Source of the DNA: Mercurialis annua
Taxonomy: Eukaryota; Streptophyta; Magnoliopsida; Malpighiales; Euphorbiaceae
NCBI RefSeq assembly: GCF_937616625.2
Contig: NC_065574.1
Location: forward strand, 29,576,501-29,640,500
Reading direction: 5' to 3'
DNA: 64,000 bases
Every line of letters begins with the position of its first letter. The first letter of the stretch is position 1. A program made the position numbers and the translations under genes. Shown here one piece after another: positions 51,040 to 63,500 of the stretch. The notes under the pieces were generated by a model, which was not told the DNA's origin, searched no databases, and saw only the letters and a list, made by a program, of their open reading frames with translations.

Positions 51040-51206
51040 ATACATGACATCATCACATGACATCATCATGACATCATCACATGACATCATCGTGACGTCA
51101 TCACATGACATCATCGTGACATCATCACATGACATCATCACATGACATCATCACATGACATCATCGTGACATCATCACATGACATTATCGTGACATCATC
51201 ACATGA
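51040..51206. repeat. TGACATCATC minisatellite in copia 5' LTR
   Basis: About 14 copies of TGACATCATC with CA or CG linkers. One copy (51093-51100) is an exact TGACGTCA. TGACG-type elements are known bZIP/TGA-factor sites in plants; function here is inferred. Confidence 0.88.
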
Positions 51207-53245
51207 CATCATCATATTAACTTGGATAAAATACATTAGGTGCCTACTAATTTATAACTCTTACAAATTAGTCCCTAATTGTATTTGTTTTTTCATCTTA
51301 GATTAATTTCCTAGATATGCTAGTATCTATATGAGATCGATCTCTTGTAAACTCAATCGGTTGCACACCCTATTGTGTGTGACTAACTAGGTTCACATCT
51401 ATATGGCAACGAGAGTCATAAGAAACGTCTTTCTTATATTAAATAATTAAATCCCATTAATTATTAATTCTCGTAGATCGTGAGTGACGTCTAGCAACAT
51501 ATCACGACCCCCAAATAGATATGAATGTTTCGATGCATTCTTTATGAACCAATGTTCATAATTACCGTACACTCAAAATTCCCTTCGTCTAAGATTCCGA
51601 TCTTGACTAGTGTCACGGTTAAGTCAAACACTGTTTGTCTTGATCATATGACCTCATCTCAGTTCTTATTCTTGATAAATATGACTTCCACTAGAAACAA
51701 CTTTCTAAGTAAGTCATATACACCTGCGCAGGTTTTATCATCCATCAAGAACGATTTTAGATAGCATAGAATATATTCTCCGTTCATCCGGAGTGATAAA
51801 TCCTCTCTTGGTTAAACCCCTATCTCCATATACAACTAACTAGAGCCAACACATCCCGCGACCCTAGCTCATGAAAGATCTAGGGATAAGGAGTATCAAA
51901 CTCTAATCACCTATATACAAGATAGTGTCACCGCAAGTCAAAGGACATATGTACAATTATGAACTAGATGACATTAAATTGACTTTGATGAAATACCATG
52001 TATAAGTCATCTAGCGTCACTTGTTCGACCCACTCAACATCTTGAGTGTCCACATGTTTATCCTGATCCCCATCAAGTAGTATGAGACTCACTACTTCCT
52101 ATAATTAGTAACTCCTTACTAATCAGGAGAATAAACAGAGGTGACAATCTTTCCGGGATAATACGATGCCCTTATTCGTAGGACCCCATCGATCGTGAAC
52201 TGTTATTTAGATCACGTGTATGATAAAATCTGTAACTCATATTCTTAGCACCTTAAGAATAGATTCTATCACAATGTGATAAGGACAATACGTAATAAAT
52301 GAACACTTAGTTGATGAGACACTTAGTTCAATTAGAACATATATATCTTTGCCATTGGGATTAGTTCTACAAATATGCATGATCAAATGGCCCTAGGGCA
52401 CATACTACTAACAACGTGGATAAGCAAGCAGTGAGTTTGTAGTGCTATTTACCGCTTTATTGAGTACAGCATCGTATTTTAATATTATAAATGCTTTTGA
52501 ACTGTTTTTACGGATTATGGATCTGGATTGAAACAAGCTGCTCGATAGACTTGTATCGAGACTGTGTACACCGGTAAGTACTCTGGGAATCGGCAGACTA
52601 AAGTCTTGCTTACACTGGTATATATATGAAGAGGGTTTGTTCCCGTCTACTCTGGGTTTATCAGTATGCTATGTCATACTTACGCTGGGATCATTTCAAT
52701 ACTGTTTTCCATTATCATATTATATAAGTATAAAATATTTTGATTTAAGGGTTTTAAACTTAATAAATGTAAATACTATTGCGAACTCATCTCAGTATAT
52801 CTGACCTCGTTGTTTTCCCAAATTTTTCAGGTTTGTGATTTTAAAGCTGGTCCACTCCGATTCTTTTGATTCATCAGAGGTTTTTATGTTATGTAAACTA
52901 CTTACTGTTTTCGAACTCTTAGACCGTAGTACAACTAGTTTAGATATTACATTTATTATTACACTTGGGGTTGTCGATTTGACCGATTATTTATTATTGG
53001 CATGTTTACTCTGGATTACATTATCGTTATATATAAGGCATGCTCTTGAGCATTTCAGATATTTAAGTTATTTATATTAGAACTGTAATATAAATTGCTA
53101 GACTTAGGTTGGATCTCGGTTGCCCCCGAGCAGTTTTCTACAGGTTTAAATGTTTATTTGTTTTCCGCAAGGCTTGCTACGGGTTTTGGTACGACCATAC
53201 CCATACCCTAGCGCCGGTGACGATTCATGAAATTGGGTCATGACA

Positions 53246-55322
53246 TTGGATTTGTTTCGTTACGTTTGTAAACGTTTGGCTAAATTGCTAAAAAGGTGAA
53301 ACGCATGGTTTTGTTTCGTAAAGTTTGTAAACATTTGGGTTAAATTGCTAAATATGTGAAACGTTTGGATTTTTTTCTTAACGTTTGTAAACGTTTGGCT
53401 TCAATTACTAAAAATGTGAAACGTTTGGATTTGTTTCGTAACGTTTGTAAACGTTTGTTTTAAAACACTAAAAGGGTAAAACATTTGGATTTGTTTCGTA
53501 ACGTTTGTAAACGTTTTGCTTAAATTGCTAAAAAGGATTTCGTAACGTTTTAAAAGTTTGGATTAGTTTCGTAACGTTTGTAAACGGTTGGCTTAAATCA
53601 CTAAAAAGGTGAAACGTTTGTATTTGTTTCATAACGTTTTTAAACGTTTGGCTTAAATCTGTAAAAAGGTGAAACATTCGAATGATTTTTGTAACGTTTG
53701 TAAACGTTTGGCTTAAATCGCTAAAAAGTTGAAACGTTTGGCTTAAATCGCAAAAAAGGTGAAACGTTTGGATTTCTTTCGTAACGTTTGACTTAAATTG
53801 CTAAAAATATGAAATGTTTGGTTTTGTTTCATAATGTTTGTAAACGTTCGGCTTAAATTGCTAAAAAGGTGAAACGTTTTGATTTGTTTCATAACGTTTG
53901 TAAACATTTGGCTTAAATCGCTAAATAGGAGAAACGCTTGGATTTATTTCGTAACGTTTGGCTTAAATTACTAAAAAGGTGAAACGCTTTGATTTTTTTC
54001 GGAATGTTTGTAAACGTTTTGCTTAAATTGCTATAAAGGTGAAACGCTTGGAATTTTTTTCGTAATGTACGTTTGGCTTAAATTAATAAAAAGGTGAAAC
54101 GCTTGGTTTTGTTTCGTAACATTTGTAAAGGTTTAGCTTACATCGCTAAAAATGTGAAATATTTGGATTTGTTTCGTAACATTTTAAACGTTTGGTTTTG
54201 TTTCGTAACGTTTGTAAACTTTTGGCTTAAATATCTAAAAAGGTGTAACGTTTGGATTTGTTTTGTAACGTTTGAAAACGCTTGGATTTGTTTCGAAACG
54301 TTTGTAAACGTTTGGCTTAAATCGCTAAAAACGTGAAACATTTGGATTTGTTTTGTAACGTTTATAAACGTTTGGCTTAAATCGCTAAAAAGGTGAAACG
54401 TTTGGATTTGTTTCGTGACGTTTGTAAACGTTTGGCTTAAATCGCTGTGAAACGTTTGGATTTGTTTTGTAACGTTTGTAAACATTTGGCTTAAATTGAT
54501 AAAAAGGTGATACGCTTGGATTTGTTTCGTAACGTTTGTAAACGTTTGTAATCGTTTGGATTAAATAGCTAAAGAGGTGAAACACTTGGATTTGTTTTGA
54601 AACATTTGTAAACGTTTAGCTCCAATTGCTAAAACGGTGAAACATTAGGATTTGTTTCATAACCTTTGTAAACGTTTGGCTTAAATTGCTAAAAAAGGTG
54701 AAACGCTTGGATTTGTTTTGTAATGTTTGTAAATATTTGGCTTAAATTGCTAAAAAGGTGAAACGCTTGGTTTTGTTTCGTAATCTTTGTAAACGTTTCG
54801 CTTAAATCGCTAAAAATGTGAAACGTTTGAATTTGTGTCGTAACGTTTTAAATGTTTGGTTTTGTTTCGTAACGCTTGTAAACGTTTGGCTTAAATCGTA
54901 AAAAAGGAGAAACGTTTGGATTAATTTCGTACAGTTTGTAAAAGTTTGGCGTAAATCGCTAAAAAGGTGAAATATTTGGATTTGTTTCGTAACGTTTGTA
55001 AACGTTTGTCTTAAATCGTTAAAAAGGTGAAACGTTTGGATTTGTTTCGTAACGGTTGTAAATGTTTGGCTTAAATCGCTAAAAAGGTGAAACGATTGGA
55101 TTCGTTTCGTAACATTTGTCAACGCTTGGCTTAAATCGCTAATAAGGCGAAACTTTTGGAATAGTGTCGTAGCGTTTGTAAAAGTTTGGCATAAATCGCT
55201 AAAAAGGTGAAACATTTGGATTAATTTTGTAATGTTTGTAAATGTTTGGCTTAAATCGCTACAAATGTGAAAAATTTGGATTTGTTTCGTAACGTTTGTA
55301 AACGTTTGTCTTAAATCGTTAA
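53246..55322 (+). repeat. 60-bp satellite, forward block between two solo LTRs
   Basis: About 35 monomers in the same orientation as 24781-41502, with several 40-50 bp shortened units (for example near 53780 and 53960). The part from about 54,830 resembles 59,055-59,480, so it belongs to the same higher-order family as the right end. Confidence 0.96.
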
Positions 55323-57510
55323 TGTCACGACCCAATCTCAGGGCCGAGACCGGCGCTAGGGAATGGGAGTGGTTGCTCCGAAACCCGTAGCAAGCCTAAA
55401 AATGTAAAATAATTTTTCGCAAAACATAAACGTCATGCATGACATACATAGACATGTGTCATGCAGAAACACACATGCCAGGCACACATATCCTCTGGCA
55501 ATCACAATATATATAACGCAGCAAGTGTAAAACGTTTAAAACTTTAAAACGTTAAAGTTATATTTACAGAAAACTTTACATACAAGCTGACTGACAAAAT
55601 ACTTATCTACTGCAGCTCTAAGAGTAAAGTATTGTTTCTTTACATACTTTCAAAAATACAGACTTCTGGAAGTAGGATAGAAGTCCGTTGCTTCAAAGCG
55701 TCTTTATCCTGAAAGGAAATCTGTGAGGGGTCAGTATATTGGGATATACTGAGTGAGTTCATACATTTACTAATAAGTATTCAAATAAAACATAAAATCG
55801 TAATCAATCATATACAGCCAAGTACAGGATCCGATTGAAACCTTAATCCTCAAACATACTAATAATCAATCGATCAACCCAATCATAAATATCAATTGCG
55901 AGTCCAACTCGCTGGTGGCCCAGCCACTAGATACGGGGACTTCCAGGCTACACCGTAGCCGAGTTCACTCTCGTATCGAAATCATAGCCCAATCGTAAAT
56001 TTCATATTCATCATCAGCTCCCAGCTGAGGCATATCAAAACTGGTGATCACACAGTCCTATTGTCGCCCAATAGGTAGCACGTTCCATCGGATCAATACT
56101 GGTTTCAAATCAAACTTATGCAATTCATAAAAAGAATTCGCATATAAAACATGCAATTCAAATATAAAGCAATATAAAATAATTGCTTAAATAAATACTT
56201 TAAAAGCAAATCGTATAAACTCACAGAAAACGCTTATCCAAAAATACGTCGGGGCTTTAGAAACGTCAAGCTTCCCGAGCTCCTGGTCCAGCTCCTTCTT
56301 GCCTCGCTGGATCTAAAACAATTTCAAAACATTTGACTCACATCAGAATCCTATTCTAAGATTGACTCTAGACTCGAGACACGACAAGACACAAAACATA
56401 AGCCGTCGTGCTTCAAACGTAATCTTTTTCGATAAGCGATTCATACTTCTTCCGATCTTAACACTTTTCAATTTGATTCTCAATAGAGAATATAGGTTTT
56501 CTCAATGAAACCAATTGATATCCATAAACTAACTTATCCCAAACAACTAGTCATAATTTACTCGTTTTACGTCCGAATCTCGCATTTTCGGAGTCCGGGA
56601 GTCGATATCGGGATGGAGAATCATCAAATTAGATTTTTAGGGTCATTCCCCTTCAACGGAGGGGTGGTGCACGTCGTGCACCCCCTAGTGCACGTCGTGC
56701 ACCTTGGGTGCACGTCGTGCACCTCACTGGTGCACGTCGTGCCCCTGCACGACGTGCACTGATGTTGTGCACGTCGTGCACCTTCGTGGGCACGGCCCTG
56801 GCCGCTGAAACAGGCCCTCCCGACGTGCTAAATCAATCCCAAATCATCCAAATCACCAAAACATCAATCAAGCTAGTCGGAAACACGAGAAAAACGCTTA
56901 AAACGAATCGAATACGTAATCGCGATTCGGTTTCGCCGTAACCTATCGTTTTAAACCGTTTTTCCATCAAATAAACTCAAACAAATGGAGAAACGACTTG
57001 CTTACCGTGATTTCCCTGTGAAATACGATCGATTCGAGTTATTAAACGTCGAAAACGGACGAGAAACGGAGATCGTACGAGAGGAACGGTGAGAACGGCG
57101 TGAGAAAGAAAAAAGGAAATGAAATGGTTCTGGATGCTTCATTCCTTCTTCTGAAGGTTTACATATGTAATGGCTAACTTGCACTTTGGTCCTTGAAACT
57201 TTTCAAATGTTGCAATTTAGCCCAAAACCTACCCGCGTCCAAAATTTAAACGGTCTCCGATTGACTCGAAACTTTTACCACTAATACTATAAATTATTTC
57301 GCGGACTTTGGCGAAATAATTTCCGTCACGGGATTTATAATATATTTTATATTAATTTCTGAAGTTAAATCCTCAAATCCCGCTAACTAACTTATTAAAA
57401 TTTATTCTAAATTCCCGATATAATTAAATTAAATTCTCCTTAATTTAATTTATCGGAAATCTTGACACGTGGCACGACGTAATTATCTTAAAATATTTTG
57501 GGGTATTACA
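55323..57510 (-). mobile_element. Solo gypsy LTR in satellite (2,188 bp)
   Basis: Plus-strand ends TGTCACGACCC and GGGGTATTACA, flanked by a perfect 5-bp duplication GTTAA (55318-55322, 57511-57515) made of satellite. No internal sequence. On the minus strand a leader follows a weak TATA-like stretch near 57165, with a GGTAAGC splice-donor-like site near 57000. It shares the GACCGGCGCTAGGG end block with the other gypsy LTRs. The open frame 56505-56762 is only a product of the internal palindromic repeats. Confidence 0.95.
56666..56782. repeat. GTGCACGTCGTGCAC near-palindrome array
   Basis: Five copies in one orientation (about 56666, 56688, 56707, 56729, 56767) and one inverted (about 56746), spaced 19-22 bp. 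Each is a 7-1-7 palindrome, GTGCACG-T-CGTGCAC. Strongly GC-rich against the AT-rich surroundings. Confidence 0.92.
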
Positions 57511-60500
57511 GTTAAAAAGGTGAAACTTTTGGATTAATTTCATAACATTTGTAAATGCTTGGCGTAAATCGTTAAAAAGGTGAAACGTTTGGATTAGTTT
57601 CGTAACGTTTGTAAACGTTTGTCTTAAATCGCTAAAAAGGTGAAACGTTTGGATTTGTTTCGTAACGTTTGTACACGTTTGGCTTAAATCGCTAAAAAGC
57701 TGAAACGTTTGGATTTGTTTCGTACCGTTTGACAATGTTTGGCTTTAATCGCTAACTAATTGAAACTTTTGGAATTGTTTCGTAGCGTTTGTAAAAGTTT
57801 GGCTTAAATCGCTAAAAAGGTGAAACGTTTGGATTTGTTTCTTACCATTTGTAAACGTTTGGCTTTAATCGCTAAAAAGGTGAAACGTTTGGATTTGTTT
57901 CGTAGCGTTTGTAGACGTTTGTCTTAAATTGCTAAAAAGGTGAAACGCTTGGATTTGTTTTGTAACGTTTGTAAACGTTTAGCTTAAATTGCAAAAGAGG
58001 TGAAACGCTTGGATTTGTTTTGTTACGTTTCTAAACGTTTGGTTTATATTGCTAAAAAAGTGAATTGCTTGGTTTTGTTTCGTAACGTTTGTAAACGTTT
58101 TGCTTAAATTGCTAAATATGTGATATGTTTGGATTTGTTTTGTAACGTTTGTAAATGTTTGGCTTCAATCGCTAAAAATGTGAAACGTTTGAATTTGTTT
58201 TGTAACGTTTGTAAACGTTTGGCGTCTATCTCTAATAAGGTGAAACATTTGGATTTTTTTCGTAACGTTTTAAACGTTTGGCTTAAATTACTAAAATGTG
58301 GAATCGTTTGGATTTGTAACGTTTGTAAACGTTTGGCTTAAATCGCTAAAAAGGTTCGTTTCGATTTGTTTCGTAATGTTTGTAAACGTTTAGCTTCAAT
58401 CGCTAAAAATGTGAAACATTTTGATTTGTTTCGTGACGTTTGTAAACGTTTGGTATATATCGCTAAAAAGGTGAAATGTTTGGATTTATTTCGTAATGTT
58501 TGTAAATGTTTTGTTTAAATTGCTAAAAAGGTGAAATGTTTGGTTTTGTTTCGTAACGTTTGTAAGCGTTCAGATTACATCCCTAAAAGGGTGAAACGTT
58601 TGGATTTGTTTCGTAACATTTGTAAACGTTTGGTTTAAATTGCTAAAAAGGTGAAATGCTTTGATTTGTTTCGTAACATTTGTAAACATTTGGCTTAAAT
58701 TTCCAAAAAGGTTAAACGCTTGGATTTGTTTCGTAAGGTTTGTAAATGTTTGGCCTAAATTGCTAAACGGTGAAATGCTTATATTTGTTACGGAATGCAT
58801 GGATTTCTTTCGTAACGTTTTATACGTTTGGTTATTTTTCGTAACGTTTGTAAACATTTGGCTTAAATCGCTAATAAGAGGAACCGTTTGGATTTGTTTC
58901 GTAACCTTTGCAAACGTTTGGTTTAAATTGCTAAAAAGGCGAAACGTTTGGATTTGTTTCGAAACGGTTGGAAACGTTTGGCTTAAATTGCTAAAAAGGT
59001 GAAACGCTTAGTTTTGTTTCGTAATGTTTGTAAAAGTTTGGCATAAATCTCAAAAAATGTGAAACGTTTGAATTTTTGTCGTAACGTTTTAAACGTCTGG
59101 TTTTATTTCGTAACGCTTGTAAACGTTTGGCTTAAATCGTGAAAAAGGAGAAACGTTTGGATTAATTTCGTACAGTTTGTAAATGTTTGCCGTATATCGC
59201 TAAAAAGGGGAAACATTTGGATTTGTTTCGTAACGTTTGTAAACGTTTGTCTTAAATCGTTAAAAAGGTGAAACGTTTGGATTTGTTTCGTAACGGTAGT
59301 AAATGTTTGGCTTAAATCGCTAAAAAGGTGAAACGGTTGGATTCGTTTCGTAACATTTGTCAACGTTTGGCTTAAATCGCTATTAAGGCGAAACTTTTGG
59401 AATTGTTTTTTAGCGTTTGTAAAAGTTTGGCTTAAATCGCTAAAAAGGTGAAAAATTTGGATTAATTTCGTAATGTTTGGCTTAAATCGCTACAAAGGTA
59501 AAACATTTGGATTTGTTTCGTAACTTTTGTCTTAAATTGCTAAAAAGGGGAAACGTTTCGATTTGTTTTGTAACATTTGTAAACGTTTGGCTTAAATCGC
59601 TAAAAAGGTGAAACATTTGGATTTCTTTTGTACCATTTGTAAACGTCTTGCTTAAATCGCTAAAAAGGTGAAACGTTTGGATTTGTGTCATAACATTTGT
59701 AAACATTTGGCTTAAAATGCAAAACGCTTGGATTTGTTTCGTAACGTTTGTAAAGGGTTGGCTTAAATCGCTAAAAAGGGAAAACGCTTAGATTTGTTTC
59801 GTTACGTTTGTAAACGTTTAGCTTAAATTGCTAAATATGTGAAATGCTTGGTTTTGTTTCGTTACGTTTGTATATGTTTGGATTATATCACTAAAAATGT
59901 GAAACGTTTGGATTTTTGTCATGACATTTTAAACGTTTGGTTTTGTTTCGTAACGCTTGTAAACGTTTGGCTTAAATCGTTAAAAAGGAGAAACATTTGG
60001 ATTAATTTCATAACATTTGTAAATGTTTGGCGTAAATCGCTAAAAAGGTGAAACGTTTGCATTTGTTTCGTAACGTTTGTAAACGTTTGTCTTTAATCGC
60101 TAAAAAGGTGAAACGTTTGGATTTGTTTTGTAAAGTTTGCAAACGTGTGGCTTAAATCGCTAAAAAGTTGAAACGTTTGGATTTGTTTCGTACCGTTTGA
60201 CAACGTTTGGCTTTAATTGCTAAAGTATTGGAACTTTTGGAATTGTTTCGTAGCGTTTGCAAAACTTTGTCTTAAATCGCTAAAAAGGTGAAACGTTTGG
60301 ATTTGTTTCGTACCATTTGTAAACATTTGGCTTAAATCGCTAAAAAGGTGAAACGTTTCGATTTGTTTTGTAGCGTTTGTAAACGTTTGTCTTAAGTTGC
60401 TAAAAAGGTGAAACACTTGGATTTGTTTCGTACCGTTTGTAAACGTTTGGCTTAAATTGCAAAAAAGGTGAAACGCTTGGATTTGTTTCGTTACGTTTCT

Positions 60501-63500
60501 AACGTTTGGTTTAAATTGCTAAAAAAGTGAATCGCTTGGTTTTGTTTCATAACGTTTGTAAACGTTTTGCTTAAATTGCTAAATATGTGATATATTTGGA
60601 TTTTGTTTTGTAACGTGCGTAAACGTTTGGCATTAATCACTAAAAATGTGAAACGTTTGAATTTGTTTTGTAACGTTTGTAAACGTTTGGCTTAAATTAC
60701 TAAAATGTGGAATCGTTTGGATTTGTCACGTTTGTAAACGTTTGGCTTAAATCGCTAAAAAGGTTCGTTTCGATTTGTTTCGTAATGTTTGTAAACGTTT
60801 AGCTTCAATCGCTAAAAAGGTGAAACATTTGATTTGTTTCGTGACGTTTCTGAACGTTTGGTATAAATTGCTAAAAATGTGAAATGTTTGGATTTATTTC
60901 GTAATGTTTGTAAATGTTTGGCTTAAATTGCTAAAAAGGTGAAATGTCTGGTTTTGTTTCGTAACGTTTGTAAACGTTTTGCTTAAATTGCTAAATATAT
61001 GATATGTTTGGATTTGTTTTGTAACGTTTGTAAATGTTTGGCTTCAATCGCTAAAAATGTGAAACGTTTGAATTTGTTTTGTAACGTTTGTAAACGTTTG
61101 GCGTCTATCTCTAATAAGGTGAAACATTTGGATTTTTTTCGTAACGTTTTAAACGTTTGGCTTAAATTACTAAAATGTGGAATCGTTTGGATTTGTAACG
61201 TTTGTAAACGTTTGGCTTAAATCGCTAAAAAGGTTCGTTTCGATTTGTTTCGTAATGTTTGTAAACGTTTAGCTTCAATCGCTAAAAATGTGAAACATTT
61301 TGATTTGTTTCGTGACGTTTGTAAACGTTTGGTATATATCGCTAAAAAGGTGAAATGTTTGGATTTATTTCGTAATGTTTGTAAATGTTTTGTTTAAATT
61401 GCTAAAAAGGTGAAATGTTTGGTTTTGTTTCGTAACGTTTGTAAGCGTTCAGATTACATCCCTAAAAGGGTGAAACGTTTGGATTTGTTTCGTAACGTTT
61501 GTAAACGTTTGGTTTAAATTGCTAAAAAGGTGAAATGCTTTGATTTGTTTCGTAACGTTTGTAAACATTTGGCTTAAATTTCCAAAAAGGTTAAACGCTT
61601 GGATTTGTTTCGTAAGGTTTGTAAATGTTTGGCCTAAATTGCTAAACGGTGAAATGCTTATATTTGTTACGGAATGCTTGGATTTGTTTCGTAACGTTTT
61701 ATACGTTTGGTTATTTTTCGTAACGTTTGTAAACATTTGGCTTAAATCGCTAATAAGAGGAACCGTTTGGATTTGTTTCGTAACCTTTGTAAACGTTTGG
61801 TTTAAATTGCTAAAAAGGCGAAACGTTTGGATTTGTTTCGAAACGGTTGTAAACGTTTGGCTTAAATTGCTAAAAAGGTGAAACGCTTAGTTTTGTTTCG
61901 TAATGTTTGTAAAAGTTTGGCATAAATCTCAAAAAATGTAAAACGTTTGAATTTTTGTCGTAACGTTTTAAACGTCTGGTTTTATTTCGTAAAGCTTGTA
62001 AACGTTTGGCTTAAATCGTGAAAAAGGAGAAACGTTTGGATTAATTTCGTACAGTTTGTAAATGTTTGCCGTATATCGCTAAAAAGGGGAAACATTTGGA
62101 TTTGTTTCGTAAAGTTTGTAAACGTTTGTCTTAAATCGTTAAAAAGGTGAAACGTTTGGATTTGTTTCGTAACGGTAGTAAATGTTTGGCTTAAATCGCT
62201 AAAAAGGTGAAACGGTTGGATTCGTTTCGTAACGTTTGTCAACGTTTGGCTTAAATCGCTATTAAGGCGAAACTTTTGGAATTGTTTTGTAGCGTTTGTA
62301 AAAGTTTGGCTTAAATCGCTAAAAAGGTGAAAAATTTGGATTAATTTCGTAATGTTTGGCTTAAATCGCTACAAAGGTAAAATATTTGGATTTGTTTCGT
62401 AACTTTTGTCTTAAATTGCTAAAAAGGGGAAACGTTTCGATTTGTTTTGTAACATTTGTAAACGTTTGGCTTAAATCGCTAAAAAGGTGAAACGTTTGGA
62501 TTTCTTTTGTACCGTTTGTAAACGTCTTGCTTAAATCGCTAAAAATGTGAAACGTTTGGATTTGTGTCATAACATTTGTAAACATTTGGCTTAAAATGCA
62601 AAACGCTTGGATTTGTTTCGTAACGTTTGTAAAGGGTTGGCTTAAATCGCTAAAAAGGGAAAACGCTTAGATTTGTTTCGTTACGTTTGTAAACGTTTAG
62701 CTTAAATTGCTAAATATGTGAAATGCTTGGTTTTGTTTCGTTACGTTTGTATATGTTTGGATTATATCACTAAAAATGTGAAACGTTTGGATTTTTGTCA
62801 TGACATTTTAAACGTTTGGTTTTGTTTCGTAACGCTTGTAAACGTTTGGCTTAAATCGTTAAAAAGGAGAAACATTTGGATTAATTTCATAACATTTGTA
62901 AATGTTTGGCGTAAATCGCTAAAAAGGTGAAACGTTTGCATTTGTTTCGTAACGTTTGTAAACGTTTGTCTTTAATCGCTAAAAAGGTGAAACGTTTGGA
63001 TTTGTTTTGTAAAGTTTGCAAACGTGTGGCTTAAATCGCTAAAAAGTTGAAACGTTTGGATTTGTTTCGTACCGTTTGACAACGTTTGGCTTTAATTGCT
63101 AAAATATTGGAACTTTTGGAATTGTTTCGTAGCGTTTGCAAAACTTTGTCTTAAATCGCTAAAAAGGTGAAACGTTTGGATTTGTTTCGTACCATTTGTA
63201 AACGTTTGGCTTAAATCGCTAAAAAGGTGAAACGTTTCGATTTGTTTTGTAGCGTTTGTAAACGTTTGTCTTAAGTTGCTAAAAAGGTGAAACACTTGGA
63301 TTTGTTTCGTACCGTTTGTAAACGTTTGGCTTAAATTGCAAAAAAGGTAAAACGCTTGGATTTGTTTCGTTACGTTTCTAACGTTTGGTTTAAATTGCTA
63401 AAAAAGTGAATCGCTTGGTTTTGTTTCATAACGTTTGTAAACGTTTTGCTTAAATTGCTAAATATGTGATATATTTGGATTTTGTTTTGTAACGTGCGTA

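Larger units (their letters stand above)
43835..52413 (-). mobile_element. Ty1/copia retrotransposon (8.6 kb), full length but decayed
   Basis: LTRs of about 2.0 kb at both ends, flanked by a perfect 5-bp duplication ACGTG (43830-43834, 52414-52418). Orientation minus: primer-binding site beside the right LTR, polypurine tract (AAGTGGGAGAT) beside the left. Internal region 45837-50390 carries gag, protease, pre-integrase, RT and RNase H remnants with stops and frameshifts. Inserted in the solo gypsy LTR. Confidence 0.95.
50391..52413 (-). repeat. 5' LTR of the large copia element
   Basis: About 2,023 bp, close to the left LTR (a few per cent difference by eye). Its inner terminal dinucleotide reads AG instead of TG on the plus strand, a mutated end. 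TATA at 50817-50826 (minus). Confidence 0.93.
41503..53245 (+). mobile_element. Solo gypsy LTR in satellite, split by a copia element
   Basis: Starts TGTAATATCCCG and ends GGGTCATGACA, flanked by a perfect 5-bp duplication TTGGA (41498-41502, 53246-53250) that is satellite sequence. Without the nested copia element (43835-52413 and its duplication) it is about 3,160 bp. No internal region and no second LTR, so it is a solo LTR left by recombination. Shares its final block (GCGCCGGTGACGATTCATGA) with the other gypsy LTRs. Confidence 0.93.

Noticed and set aside
56505..56762. 85-codon frame with VHVVH repeats.
   Set aside because: Produced by the GTGCACGTCGTGCAC palindromes within the solo LTR.
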